A model generated the notes under the pieces. It searched no databases. It saw nothing but the letters and a program-made list of their open reading frames with translations, and had not been told where the DNA came from. DNA of 53,913 nucleotides from Bacteroidota bacterium (GTDB lineage: Bacteria; Bacteroidota; Bacteroidia; Flavobacteriales; Weeksellaceae), in assembly GCA_018266955.1 (NCBI GenBank), contig JAFDZI010000024.1:1-53913 (forward strand). The letters are read 5' to 3'. The translations under genes were made by a program, and so were the position numbers. Shown here in pieces: positions 27,495 through 35,754 of the stretch (position 1 is its first letter; each line of letters opens with the position of its first letter).

Positions 27495-27926
27495 GGTATT
27501 GGATTTTTTGTTTTTTCTATTGTAGATTGTTTCTACGCATTTACCGCCAATCCAGGAAAATGGGAAATAAACCAAGAAAATGCATATTTTGTAGAAAGTA
27601 GGGTGGTGGGGGAAAATAATAATATCCACCATGGCTACAAAAAGCATGATGAATCCTATAAGAATGGCATAAGCTACCTTGGCATACTTTACAATTACGG
27701 CTGTTACGATACCGGCGATTGTGGTGCCTAATCCTGATATAAATAGGAGAAACCAGAAAAAGCCAGTATTGCCCTTCATGGATTGTAAGAATTTATTCCA
27801 ATGCTCGAAAGGAGAATATCCATCAAAGGTTCTCCATTCCGGCACCAGACGAATTCCCAAGGTAACTGTAATGGCTACTATGGCTAGTCCGATGAGAATT
27901 GCAAAAGTATTTCTAAGGAAGTTCAT
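27480..27926 (-). CDS. Small four-helix membrane protein
   Basis: The 148-residue protein has four hydrophobic segments, at about residues 5-28, 56-80, 85-108 and 110-130, and a basic Asn/Lys-rich tail (NRKNKKSNTNAPS). The family was not recognised with certainty. Its ATG overlaps the ridA stop by one base (TAATG), so the two genes are translationally coupled. The gene ends within a terminator stem. Confidence 0.75.
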   Translation of the reverse strand: MNFLRNTFAILIGLAIVAITVTLGIRLVPEWRTFDGYSPFEHWNKFLQSMKGNTGFFWFLLFISGLGTTIAGIVTAVIVKYAKVAYAILIGFIMLFVAMVDIIIFPHHPTFYKICIFLVYFPFSWIGGKCVETIYNRKNKKSNTNAPS

Positions 27927-28306
27927 TAATCTTGGTGAGCAATCATAGAGATTTCAACATCTACATTTTTGGGTAGGCAAGATACCTGTACGGTTTCTCT
28001 AGCAGGGAAGTTTTCGCCTTCGAAATAAGATGCGTAAATGTCATTCATTACAGCGAAATCGTCCATAGATTTTAGGAAAATAGTCGTTTTAACCACATTG
28101 TTAAAAGTCATTCCAGCTTCGGTAAGGATGGCTTTTAAGTTTTTCATTACTTGGTGGGTAGATTCTTCAATACCTTCTGCCAATACACTTCTTGTGGGAT
28201 CTACAGGGATTTGTCCGGAGATGTAAAGAATTCCTTTTGAGAAGATGGCTTGTGAGTAAGGGCCAATTGCGGCAGGCGCATTACTTGTATTGATTACTTG
28301 TTTCAT
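27926..28306 (-). CDS. ridA: RidA-family reactive enamine/imine deaminase
   Basis: RidA hydrolyses reactive 2-aminoacrylate and related enamines and imines made by pyridoxal enzymes. The 126-residue cytoplasmic protein has APAAIGPYSQA at the N-terminus and the substrate-binding arginine in PARETVQV (Arg103). A typical C-terminus, VDVEISMIAH, follows. The gene is first of a two-gene unit with a membrane protein, with a leader of about 100 bases from the promoter candidate at 28416. Confidence 0.95.
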   Translation of the reverse strand: MKQVINTSNAPAAIGPYSQAIFSKGILYISGQIPVDPTRSVLAEGIEESTHQVMKNLKAILTEAGMTFNNVVKTTIFLKSMDDFAVMNDIYASYFEGENFPARETVQVSCLPKNVDVEISMIAHQD

Positions 28307-28415
28307 AGGTTGATATTTTATTTTTTTATTCGTTATACAGAATTATTTGACTTCGATGGGGTTTGTTTTATAGCAACAATTGTTTGGTGCTTATTGGGTC
28401 AATCTTATTTTTTTG

Positions 28416-28423
28416 CAAATATA
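28416..28423 (-). promoter_or_regulatory. -7 box of the ridA unit
   Basis: The minus strand reads TATATTTG, 16 bases downstream of the lptD stop. No exact TTG is present at the expected distance, and that region lies inside the lptD 3' end. Confidence 0.5.
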
Positions 28424-28438
28424 GTTGATAATTTTAAA

Positions 28439-31021
28439 CTAAAATTGTGCATTGGGTTGTGTGAAACTTCTTTCTTTGTATTTTACAGCATCTTTCAGGA
28501 TATTGGCTTTGATGCCGATGAAAAAGTCATATACTTTGTATTGTCCGAAAGGAACCCAATTGAAATTGATGGTGAAACTTCTTTGGTCTCTAGAGAAACC
28601 AATTCGGGTATAAGCTAGTTCTTTGGTTACAAAATCGTAATGGGTGCTTCCTGTAATGTTCCAATAAGGTGTAAGTCCTAAACTGCCGTCGAGTCCCACG
28701 GTTGCAACTGTGTTGCCAAACCTTGAGGTAGATTTGGAATAAGCATAATTGGCGGATATGTTTAATGTCCATGGTTGGTTAAAATGGGCGTAATGGTCGT
28801 CATCAAAATAATAATTTTCATTTCGTATTTTACCTTTCATGCCATAGGTTTTGCTGAGTTCTTCTTTTTTACCGAATATTTCGTTGCTCAATGGATAAGA
28901 AAGTTGCATATTGAAACTTTGTATGTTGAAATGCCCAAAGTTCTCTGTTCTTATGCCCACATCCGATCCGTCGGTGAAAACAATTTCGTAAGGATCTATG
29001 GTAAGTCCAGTGTTGATGTTCATTTTGCCATTAAATAAAGAGGTTTGTCCAGAAACAATAAATGGAGACCATCGGTGTGATTTTGCAGCAAAATTATAAT
29101 TTCCCGAAATATTAAGGGTTTCGAAAAGTTTTATTTTTTTAAATCCAGTTGAATCTTTTTTGTTTCTTACCTTCATTTCCAAATTATTCCCTAAAGAGAA
29201 ACCGATCGCCCCTACCATCCCGGTACTTGGACTTCCGATAATTCCCTTTTCGAATATAGAGTAAGGAACTAATGAGCCGTTGGCATCGTAGTAGTTTTTA
29301 TAGTAACCAAATTTTGAATCACCAAAATCAGGAGCATAATTAAAGCTCACTTGCGGAGTTACCATGTGTCTTATTCCTTGTATGGCCGAACCTTTTTTGA
29401 AAATGACGGTTTTGTATAAAGTTGTTTGTAGGCTAGCCGTTGTATTGAAGTAGGAGTAGCCGGTAATTTTGTTTTGCATCACATCCTCAACCTTATTTTG
29501 AATTGGGTTATAATATCGGTTAAGGGATTTGGTTGTAAGTCCATTGTTGATATTGGCGCCCAAACTAAATGTGAAATATTTGGCCACAGTTGTATTGGTG
29601 CCCAATGCAATACTATTTTTCACCCCTGTTTGCATGTTTTCCCACATTTCTTTTTTAAACAATTGATCCTCGGTTGCCGACACATAATTGTTGAAATCCA
29701 ACCCTGTATTGACGGTAATATTTTCTAATAGGCCTTGTCTTACGCCGCTTTTAGGTTTGAAAAGATAAAACTGATTAATGGCTACATTCATTTGTGGTAA
29801 ACGAATGTTGGATATTCCTGAAGAAAAGTTTTGAGAATAACCAGCCATTCCCGTTATGGTAATTGGGAGGGTGAGAAATCTTTTGGTGATGCTTACTGAA
29901 GAGTTTTGTTGTGCATTCAGTACATTTTGATTGAAAATATAATTATTGTTGATGGTGTTATTGTAAAATTTGGAACTCACAATATCTACAGATGCAGAAA
30001 AGTTGAGGAAAGGATTGGCTTTGGGATCTTGGGTGTGTCTCCAAGAAATTCTAAATGTTCTGGTTTTAGAATAGTTGGACAAACCATTGATTCCTCTTAC
30101 TGTTGTTCCAAAATCTGATTGGAAACTTCCACTGTATCGGTATTTTTTTACATAGTTTACTTCCGGTCTTATGCCCCAACTTCCTTTGGTGTAAACATCA
30201 GTAAGTACTTTTAAATCGAAATGCTCGCCTAAAGGTTGGTAGTATCCCAAACCGTTTAAGAAAAAGCCAACATCCTGTCTTTCTCCAAAACTTGGAATTA
30301 GGATTCCTGCACTTCTTTTGTCTGAGAAGGGCAAGATGGCAAAAGGCATAATTAATGGTGTGGGAACTTCTTCCACAAATAAGCGAATAGGACCGGTAAT
30401 AATTTGTGATTTATTTTTTCCTTTTACCAACTTAATGCTCGAAGCTAACATGTAATAATCTGGAATGCTGTCTTTTTTCTTTAAAAAATATTCATCGGTA
30501 GTGTATTTTCCATGGCGCATATAAAATACAGAATCGTTGTACTTCTTAGTTTTATTGGCAACAATTACCCCTTCGCTTTCTTCGGTTCTGGCATTGTAAG
30601 CTAAGGCTTTTTTAGTTTTGTAGTTGAAGTTAAAATGATCGGTTTCGTATTTTTTTCCTCCTTGTAGTGTGATGACAGGTTCTGTGACTTTACCCAAAGA
30701 ATCCAATTTTCCTTGTGCGAAGATAACTCCTTTGTCCCAATCGATACTTATATAATCTGCGTCCACCTGCATGTCTTGGTACCTCACTTGGGCTTTAGTT
30801 TTCAGGAAAGTCATTTTTTGATTAATGTCGTTTCTAATGCTTTCGGCTTTGTATCGTACAATGTCATCCAAAGCTTCCTTATTTGGAGATTTCGTAGGTT
30901 TTATCGTATCCTGCAATTTTTTATTGACCAATAATTTATCACTCTTTTCTTGTGCTAAAAAATTGTTAAAAATTAGGATAATTAAAATTTGTACTATATT
31001 TTTGAAGCGTTTACAGGCCAA
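28439..31021 (-). CDS. lptD: LPS-assembly outer-membrane protein LptD-like
   Basis: LptD forms the outer-membrane translocon that inserts lipopolysaccharide in the outer leaflet. The 860-residue protein has a signal sequence (IVQILIILIFNNFLAQ) and an OstA-type periplasmic domain (about residues 65-230). A large barrel follows, with the family motif PLIMPFAILPFSDKRSAGILIPSFG. The start is a TTG: an in-frame TGA lies 30 bases upstream of it, no ATG occurs before residue 70, and a -7 box TAATTTTG (31047-31054) allows a leader of only about 20 bases. The amidase gene is divergent, 55 bases away. Confidence 0.88.
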   Translation of the reverse strand: MACKRFKNIVQILIILIFNNFLAQEKSDKLLVNKKLQDTIKPTKSPNKEALDDIVRYKAESIRNDINQKMTFLKTKAQVRYQDMQVDADYISIDWDKGVIFAQGKLDSLGKVTEPVITLQGGKKYETDHFNFNYKTKKALAYNARTEESEGVIVANKTKKYNDSVFYMRHGKYTTDEYFLKKKDSIPDYYMLASSIKLVKGKNKSQIITGPIRLFVEEVPTPLIMPFAILPFSDKRSAGILIPSFGERQDVGFFLNGLGYYQPLGEHFDLKVLTDVYTKGSWGIRPEVNYVKKYRYSGSFQSDFGTTVRGINGLSNYSKTRTFRISWRHTQDPKANPFLNFSASVDIVSSKFYNNTINNNYIFNQNVLNAQQNSSVSITKRFLTLPITITGMAGYSQNFSSGISNIRLPQMNVAINQFYLFKPKSGVRQGLLENITVNTGLDFNNYVSATEDQLFKKEMWENMQTGVKNSIALGTNTTVAKYFTFSLGANINNGLTTKSLNRYYNPIQNKVEDVMQNKITGYSYFNTTASLQTTLYKTVIFKKGSAIQGIRHMVTPQVSFNYAPDFGDSKFGYYKNYYDANGSLVPYSIFEKGIIGSPSTGMVGAIGFSLGNNLEMKVRNKKDSTGFKKIKLFETLNISGNYNFAAKSHRWSPFIVSGQTSLFNGKMNINTGLTIDPYEIVFTDGSDVGIRTENFGHFNIQSFNMQLSYPLSNEIFGKKEELSKTYGMKGKIRNENYYFDDDHYAHFNQPWTLNISANYAYSKSTSRFGNTVATVGLDGSLGLTPYWNITGSTHYDFVTKELAYTRIGFSRDQRSFTINFNWVPFGQYKVYDFFIGIKANILKDAVKYKERSFTQPNAQF

Positions 31022-31076
31022 TTTTGTATGTATAAAAATTCGGCTTCAAAATTATAATAATTTTTAAAACTAAAAG

Positions 31077-32375
31077 ATGAACCTACCAAGATTTTCGATG
31101 AAAAAATATATTGCTTTTTTATTTTTGATTTCCATCGTATTTGTACAAGCCCAGAAAAAATTTACAATTGTTCTGGATGCAGGGCATGGTGGCGAAAAAG
31201 ACCCTGGTGCGACAAGAAAATATGAAGACCTAGGTGTGGTAAGAGAAAAGGATATTACTTTAGGAATTGTACTTAAGTTGGGTAGAATGTTAGAAAAAAA
31301 TAAAGAATATAAAGTAATCTACACTCGAAAAGAAGATGTGTACCCATCTTTAGGAGATCGTACAGACTTGGCGAATAACAGCAAAGCAGATTTGTTTATC
31401 TCAGTACATGTGAATTCAACTGCAGCGAAAATAGCAACGGCAAGTGGTACCGAAACCTTTGTACAAGGGCCTAACCAGAATAAAACCAATTTAGAAGTTG
31501 CCAAAAGGGAAAATGATGTGTTGTTCTTGGACGAAAAAGATAGAGAAAGATTTGCCTCGTACGATCCAAGCTCACCAGAATCATTAATTGCTTTAAAGAT
31601 AAATCAAAGTAAGTATCTAATGGCCAGCTTAACCTTTGGTGCGTTGGTAGAGGAAAATTTTGTGAATAAAGACAAGCGATTGTCTCGTGGAGTAATGCAG
31701 AAAGACTTACATGTGCTTAGAATGAATGCCATGCCATCCGTGCTTATAGAGACAGGTTTTGTTAACAATCCGGATGATGCACGGTATTTGGCCTCAGAAA
31801 ATGGTCAGGAAGAAGTGGCAGCAAGTATTTTTGATGCCATAGTGAAATACAAGAAAAACATCGATTTAAAAAGAGGAGTGAAGGAGAATGATTATGCGAA
31901 AGAAAAACCCAAAGAAGCTCCTTTGAAAAATGATTTCAGAATCTTTTTGTTCAGTTCTGCAACTAAATATAATGAAGATGCACCTGAATTAAAAGGTTTA
32001 AAAGATGTATTGATTATAAAAGAAAACGACTTATATAAATATTATTACGGGCTAACGAATTTGGCCTCTGTACGCGATAATTTCATGAAAACAGCCCGTG
32101 ACTCTGGTTTTAGAAACTCTTATGCGGTTGGATTTACACCAGATCAGAAAATGAATTATGGCTATTATACTCTAGAAGTTGTAGTCACAAAAGATAAATT
32201 GAACTCCAAATCTTATGTGTTGCAAACCTTAAAGGATTTGGAAAGAGAAAAAAGAGATGGTGTGTTTTATTACACTTTTGGTAAAGAAGAAACCATAGAA
32301 AATGCCATTAAGTTGAAAAACGAAATCGAGGCTAAAGGCATCAAGGGAGTGGTTGTAGAAAAAAAGAGTAAATAA
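31077..32375 (+). CDS. N-acetylmuramoyl-L-alanine amidase (Amidase_3)
   Basis: This zinc enzyme cleaves the amide between N-acetylmuramate and L-alanine in peptidoglycan, in the periplasm. The 432-residue protein has a signal peptide ending VQAQ. The catalytic domain (about 28-265) has His37 (DAGHGG), Glu57 (VREKD), His111 (SVHVN) and Glu226 (LIETGF). From about residue 285 a second region (DFRIFLFSSATKYN, then SYAVGF and VLQTLK) looks like a SPOR-type peptidoglycan-binding repeat. The start could instead be Met8 at 31098. The upstream divergent gene is lptD, so the region is linked to envelope construction. Confidence 0.93.
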   Translation: MNLPRFSMKKYIAFLFLISIVFVQAQKKFTIVLDAGHGGEKDPGATRKYEDLGVVREKDITLGIVLKLGRMLEKNKEYKVIYTRKEDVYPSLGDRTDLANNSKADLFISVHVNSTAAKIATASGTETFVQGPNQNKTNLEVAKRENDVLFLDEKDRERFASYDPSSPESLIALKINQSKYLMASLTFGALVEENFVNKDKRLSRGVMQKDLHVLRMNAMPSVLIETGFVNNPDDARYLASENGQEEVAASIFDAIVKYKKNIDLKRGVKENDYAKEKPKEAPLKNDFRIFLFSSATKYNEDAPELKGLKDVLIIKENDLYKYYYGLTNLASVRDNFMKTARDSGFRNSYAVGFTPDQKMNYGYYTLEVVVTKDKLNSKSYVLQTLKDLEREKRDGVFYYTFGKEETIENAIKLKNEIEAKGIKGVVVEKKSK

Positions 32376-32389
32376 ATTGAAAAAAACAT

Positions 32390-32419
32390 TTGCAAATTAA
32401 AAAATATTGCCTACTTTTG
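32390..32419 (+). promoter_or_regulatory. Promoter of the first tRNA-Glu gene
   Basis: TTG at 32390-32392, exactly 19 bases, then TACTTTTG at 32412-32419 is a perfect match to the Bacteroidota consensus. The predicted transcript begins near 32426, just before the tRNA. Confidence 0.88.
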
Positions 32420-32432
32420 CAATCCGAAAAAC

Positions 32433-32504
32433 GGCCTATTCGTCTAGTGGTTAGGACTCAAGATTTTCATTCTTGCAACAGGGGTTCGATTCCCCTATAG
32501 GCTA
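32433..32504 (+). tRNA. tRNA-Glu (anticodon TTC), first copy
   Basis: A complete cloverleaf of 72 bases is visible: acceptor GGCCTAT with ATAGGCT (G-T at the first pair), D arm GTCTAGTGGTTAGGAC, anticodon stem CAAGA/TCTTG around TTTTCAT, and T arm AGGGG/CCCCT around TTCGATT. The discriminator base is A. CCA is not encoded. Confidence 0.97.
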
Positions 32505-32545
32505 CAAAGTTTTTCAAATATTTTTCAAAAAAAATGAAAAAATAT

Positions 32546-32575
32546 TTGCAGAATAAAAAATAAGTTATATCTTTG
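32546..32575 (+). promoter_or_regulatory. Promoter of rpsT
   Basis: TTG at 32546-32548, exactly 19 bases, then TATCTTTG at 32568-32575. The leader to the rpsT ATG would be about 20 bases. Confidence 0.88.
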
Positions 32576-32602
32576 CAACCACAATTGAGACAGTAATTAG
32601 TT

Positions 32603-32857
32603 ATGGCAAATCATAAATCAGCATTAAAGAGAATTAGACAAAACGCAGTAAAAAGATTGCGAAACAGATACTATCATAAGACTGCTAGAACAGCAATGAA
32701 AGTATTAAGAAATGAAGAGGATAAAAAAGTTGCTACTGAGCAATTGCCGAAAGTAATCTCTTTATTGGATAAATTAGCTAAGAAAAATATTATTCACAAG
32801 AATAAAGCGGCTAATTTGAAAAGTAAATTGACTAAACACGTTAATAAATTAGCGTAA
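32603..32857 (+). CDS. rpsT: 30S ribosomal protein S20
   Basis: The 84-residue basic protein starts [21 protein letters not shown], the classic S20 N-terminus that contacts 16S rRNA, and ends in a Lys-rich helix with [12 protein letters not shown]. It is a primary binder in assembly of the small subunit. It has a perfect upstream promoter and no terminator before the second tRNA-Glu, which starts 13 bases after its stop, so mRNA and tRNA are probably cotranscribed. Confidence 0.98.
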   Translation: MANHKSALKRIRQNAVKRLRNRYYHKTARTAMKVLRNEEDKKVATEQLPKVISLLDKLAKKNIIHKNKAANLKSKLTKHVNKLA

Positions 32858-32870
32858 TTATAAAATCTAC

Positions 32871-32942
32871 GGCCCGTTCGTCTATCGGTTAGGACCTCAG
32901 ATTTTCATTCTGGTAAGAGGGGTTCGATTCCCCTACGGGCTA
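32871..32942 (+). tRNA. tRNA-Glu (anticodon TTC), second copy
   Basis: A 72-base cloverleaf: acceptor GGCCCGT with ACGGGCT, anticodon stem TCAGA/TCTGG around TTTTCAT, T arm GGGG/CCCC with TTCGATT loop, discriminator A. It has the same anticodon as the copy at 32433 but different acceptor, D-loop and anticodon-stem bases. It lacks its own promoter and is followed by a terminator, so it is probably released from the rpsT transcript. Confidence 0.97.
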
Positions 32943-32944
32943 CA

Positions 32945-32973
32945 AACCTTCAGAGTTTTCTGAAGGTTTTTTT
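32945..32973 (+). terminator. Intrinsic terminator after the second tRNA-Glu
   Basis: AACCTTCAGA pairs perfectly with TCTGAAGGTT around four bases, followed by T residues. Confidence 0.92.
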
Positions 32974-32974
32974 G

Positions 32975-32982
32975 TATATTTG
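32975..32982 (+). promoter_or_regulatory. -7 box upstream of aroQ
   Basis: TATATTTG directly follows the tRNA terminator. A TTG is not present at the correct distance. If active, it gives a leader of about 125 bases before aroQ. Confidence 0.4.
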
Positions 32983-33114
32983 AATTTAATCTTAATTATG
33001 AAACCGCTATTATAATCAGAATTATGATTATGAGCAGGCCAATAATTATAAAGAATAAGCAAAAGATATAGTAAGTTCGCTAGAAAGAAAATATTAATTA
33101 AACGCACAACAAAA

Positions 33115-33522
33115 ATGAAAATTCTAATTGTTAACGGCCCAAACCTTAATCTTTTGGGAAGTAGAGAACCAGAAATATATGGGAATACCACTATGGAAAT
33201 AGTAATGAACCGATTGGTCGTAGAATTTAAAGCCCATCAATTAGATTACTTTCAATCCAATATTGAGGGCGAAATCATCAATCGATTACAAGAAAATAAC
33301 TTTGATGCATTGGTGATTAATCCCGGTGCTTACAGCCATTATTCTTATGCCATTGCCGATTGCTTAAAAAATATTGCCCAAAAAAAAGTAGAAGTTCATA
33401 TTTCTAATCTTTACCAACGAGAAGAATTTAGACAAAAATCGGTTACCGCAGCCTATACCAATGGAATTATTAGTGGTTTTGGTGTTGATGGATACCGATT
33501 AGCAATCTTAAGTTTATCATGA
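33115..33522 (+). CDS. aroQ: Type II 3-dehydroquinate dehydratase
   Basis: The enzyme removes water from 3-dehydroquinate to give 3-dehydroshikimate, third step of the shikimate pathway. The 135-residue protein begins ILIVNGPNLNLLGSREPEIYG, where Tyr22 is the catalytic tyrosine, and has the NPGAYSHYS loop and the VEVHISN active-site strand. It is slightly shorter than the usual 140-150 residues but shows no missing motif. The next gene starts inside its stop codon (ATGA overlap). Confidence 0.97.
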   Translation: MKILIVNGPNLNLLGSREPEIYGNTTMEIVMNRLVVEFKAHQLDYFQSNIEGEIINRLQENNFDALVINPGAYSHYSYAIADCLKNIAQKKVEVHISNLYQREEFRQKSVTAAYTNGIISGFGVDGYRLAILSLS

Positions 33523-34265
33523 TGAAGATAAAATTAGCATTTTTATTATTGTTTTTTATTCATTTATTTTCTGCCCAAAGCGATACCGTGTATGTCTATG
33601 GTCCCGGAGGTCCCAAGCAACCGATGATAGAGTGTGCGCAATTTTTTGAAATTAAAACGAAAATTCCAGTAAAAATTATTTCAGGACCGATGCTGCATTG
33701 GAAAAAGTTGGCACAACAAAATGCCGATATTCTTTATAGCGGCTCCGAGTATATGATGAATGATTATTTTCGTGTTTTTTCAAATGAGTTTTTAGACCAA
33801 AATTCTGTTCTCCCTTTATATTATAGAAATTTAGGATTGGTTGTGCGAAAAGGAAATCCAAAAAAAATTAAAAGAATTTCAGATTTATCCAAAGATCAAA
33901 TCAAAATAATGGTTGTAGATGGCGCTGGATTAATTGGGACATGGGAAGATGCTTTTTCTGTAATGACCAATATACATGACTATAGAAAAATACGAAAAAA
34001 TATAGTCTTTTTTGCTGAAAATAGTGGAATAGCTGAGAAAAAGTGGAGGCAAGACTCGTCTATTGATGTATGGGTTACCTGGAATACTTGGCAATTAATG
34101 AATAAAGATACTTCAGACTTTGTGTATTTACCTAATAAAAATAAGATTAGACGAAATTGTGCTGTAGTTCTTACATCCTCTAAGAAGAAAGCTTCATTTC
34201 AATTTTATCAATTTTTACAAAGTAATGAGGCTTATAAAATTTTTAAAAAATGGGGCTGGAATTAG
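33519..34265 (+). CDS. AcfC-like periplasmic substrate-binding protein
   Basis: The 248-residue protein has a signal peptide (ending FSAQ) and a solute-binding fold. The segments VYVYGPGGPKQPMIECAQ, ISGPMLHWK and ADILYSGSEYMM are typical of the accessory colonisation factor AcfC group, related to molybdate/sulfate-type binding proteins. It overlaps aroQ by four bases, so it is translated from the same mRNA. No transporter permease or ATPase is adjacent and the ligand is unknown. ATG 33522 is an equally possible start. Confidence 0.78.
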   Translation: MMKIKLAFLLLFFIHLFSAQSDTVYVYGPGGPKQPMIECAQFFEIKTKIPVKIISGPMLHWKKLAQQNADILYSGSEYMMNDYFRVFSNEFLDQNSVLPLYYRNLGLVVRKGNPKKIKRISDLSKDQIKIMVVDGAGLIGTWEDAFSVMTNIHDYRKIRKNIVFFAENSGIAEKKWRQDSSIDVWVTWNTWQLMNKDTSDFVYLPNKNKIRRNCAVVLTSSKKKASFQFYQFLQSNEAYKIFKKWGWN

Positions 34266-34497
34266 TTGTAGTAATACTAAATCCTATTAAATGTCGTATA
34301 TAATAGTGGAATTATTTTTAAATAATTTACATTAATCTTCAAGATTTATAGAATAAAGTAGAATAAGGTCCGTTTTTTTTGTCCAATTTTTTTGTAAAAT
34401 GGAACAGCTCTCATAGGAATTATATTGTTTAATAGTTTGATTATCAGTAGTTAAAATTTGTAAATTCTATTTACGAAGTGTTTACAAGTATTTTTAT
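34266..34497. other. AT-rich intergenic stretch upstream of the second Ala-rich lipoprotein gene
   Basis: Apart from the promoter that begins at 34498, no gene, repeat or strong terminator was seen. A T-rich tract at 34373-34391 might end the aroQ transcript but has no convincing stem. Confidence 0.45.
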
Positions 34498-34527
34498 TTG
34501 CTTTTTTTATCCACCGTGCTACATTTG
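34498..34527 (+). promoter_or_regulatory. Promoter of the second Ala-rich lipoprotein gene
   Basis: TTG at 34498-34500, exactly 19 bases, then TACATTTG at 34520-34527. The 5' end of the transcript contains GTTCA-N6-TGAAC, a small hairpin also present (GTTC/GAAC) at the 21538 paralogue. Confidence 0.85.
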
Positions 34528-34585
34528 TCTTGTTCAAATTGATGAACAACATTAAAAAATCAAACCTTATTAAATTTTTATTATT

Positions 34586-34936
34586 ATGAAAAAATCATTG
34601 TTCGTAGCAGCCGTAGCTGCCATTTCATTAGTTGCTTGTAAAAAAACTGAAGCTGAAGCAACTGCAGTTGCAGCTGATTCTACTGCTGTAGCTCCTGCAA
34701 CAGATTCTACTGCTGCTCCTGCTGCAGATTCCACTGCTACTCCAGTTGATGCCGCTAAAGACGCTGCAACCGATGTAAAAGATGCTGCTAAAGATGTGGC
34801 AACTGATGTAAAAGATGCTGCAAAAGAAGTACAAGGGGCTGCTAAAGATGCTGCTTCTGATGTGAAAGGAGCTGCTAAAGATGCTGCTGGTGCAGTAAAA
34901 GATGCTGCTGGAAAAGTAGAAAAAGCAGTTAAATAA
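34586..34936 (+). CDS. Ala-rich lipoprotein with LEA-like 11-residue repeats
   Basis: The 116-residue protein has the same signal peptide as the gene at 21538 (lipobox LVAC, Cys18). A short DSTAAPA-type repeat region follows, then from about residue 54 a run of 11-residue repeats of the form AAKDVATDVKD, ending AGKVEKAVK. This periodicity matches amphipathic-helix repeats of LEA-type and apolipoprotein-like proteins. It is probably a lipid-anchored periplasmic or surface protein; an osmotic or envelope role is only a guess. Promoter and terminator are both clear. Confidence 0.85.
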   Translation: MKKSLFVAAVAAISLVACKKTEAEATAVAADSTAVAPATDSTAAPAADSTATPVDAAKDAATDVKDAAKDVATDVKDAAKEVQGAAKDAASDVKGAAKDAAGAVKDAAGKVEKAVK

Positions 34937-34961
34937 TATTCTACGCCAATTAATAATTGTT

Positions 34962-34992
34962 ATACCGTCTTTTTAAGAGACGGTATTTTTTA
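34962..34992 (+). terminator. Intrinsic terminator after the second Ala-rich lipoprotein gene
   Basis: ATACCGTCT pairs with AGACGGTAT, followed by a T-run that reaches the stop codon of the convergent methylase gene. It shares ACCGTCT with the terminator at 21233-21264. Confidence 0.88.
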
Positions 34993-35754
34993 TTGTTTTT
35001 TCTGTCTTAGTACTTCGTAACAGGCGATAGCTACTGCATTGCTTAGATTTAATGAATCTATGGTGCCTACCATTGGGATTAAGATATTTTCTGATTTATT
35101 CAGCCAAAATTGACTAATGCCTGAATGTTCTGTACCAAAAATAATGGCAGATTTATGTTTGAATTCTTTTTTATAAATATCTTGTGCCGTTTGGCTCATA
35201 TAAGTTGAGAAAATTTGAAACTTATTCGATTTCAAAAATTGAAATGCTTTTTCATTCTCAACCGTAAATACATTCATGCCAAACAAACAACCAACGCTAG
35301 AACGCAAAACATTTGGATTGTAGATGTCTGTCTTAGGATCGGTTATGATTAATGCTTCTATACCAAATGCTTCACAACTTCTGAGGATTGCACCTAAATT
35401 TCCTGGTTTTTCTGTTCCTTCTACCACAATTATAGAAGCATCTTCCTTAGGTGAAAAATTATCTAAGTTAGTTTCTTTCGTTTTGTAAATACCAATGATG
35501 CCTTCTGTTCCTCCTCGGTAGGCGATTTTCTCATACACTTTTTCGCTTACACAATGTACTTTGCCTTCTGGTGGTTCTTTGTCGAAGAGTTTTTCGCAAA
35601 TGTAGAATTCAATAGCTTCATAACCAAACTGGATTGCTCTTTCGTTTTCTTGTTGTCCTTCCACCACAACCACACCTGCCTTCCTTCTGTATCTGTTGTC
35701 ATCATTCAGGCGAACCAGGTTTTTTATTTTATCGTTTTGTGTGCTTTCTATCAT
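34990..35754 (-). CDS. TrmH/SpoU-family RNA 2'-O-methyltransferase
   Basis: The 254-residue cytoplasmic protein has the SpoU knot motifs EGTEKPGNLGAILRSCEAFG (motif 1), IIFGTEHSGIS (motif 2) and IPMVGTIDSLNLSNAVAI (motif 3). These bind S-adenosylmethionine and RNA. An N-terminal substrate-binding region (VVVEGQQENERAI) precedes them. The target, rRNA or tRNA, cannot be named. Its start overlaps the rmuC stop by four bases (ATGA), so it is the last gene of a radA-rmuC-methylase operon. Confidence 0.92.
   Translation of the reverse strand: MIESTQNDKIKNLVRLNDDNRYRRKAGVVVVEGQQENERAIQFGYEAIEFYICEKLFDKEPPEGKVHCVSEKVYEKIAYRGGTEGIIGIYKTKETNLDNFSPKEDASIIVVEGTEKPGNLGAILRSCEAFGIEALIITDPKTDIYNPNVLRSSVGCLFGMNVFTVENEKAFQFLKSNKFQIFSTYMSQTAQDIYKKEFKHKSAIIFGTEHSGISQFWLNKSENILIPMVGTIDSLNLSNAVAIACYEVLRQKKQ

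Noticed and set aside
32433..32942. tRNA genes as integration sites of a mobile element
   Set aside because: No integrase gene, direct repeat of a tRNA end or composition change lies beside them.
33001..33024. ATGAAACCGCTATTATAATC, similar to the start of the dispersed leader element
   Set aside because: Similarity ends after about a dozen bases and the NTNED part and junction are missing; probably chance.
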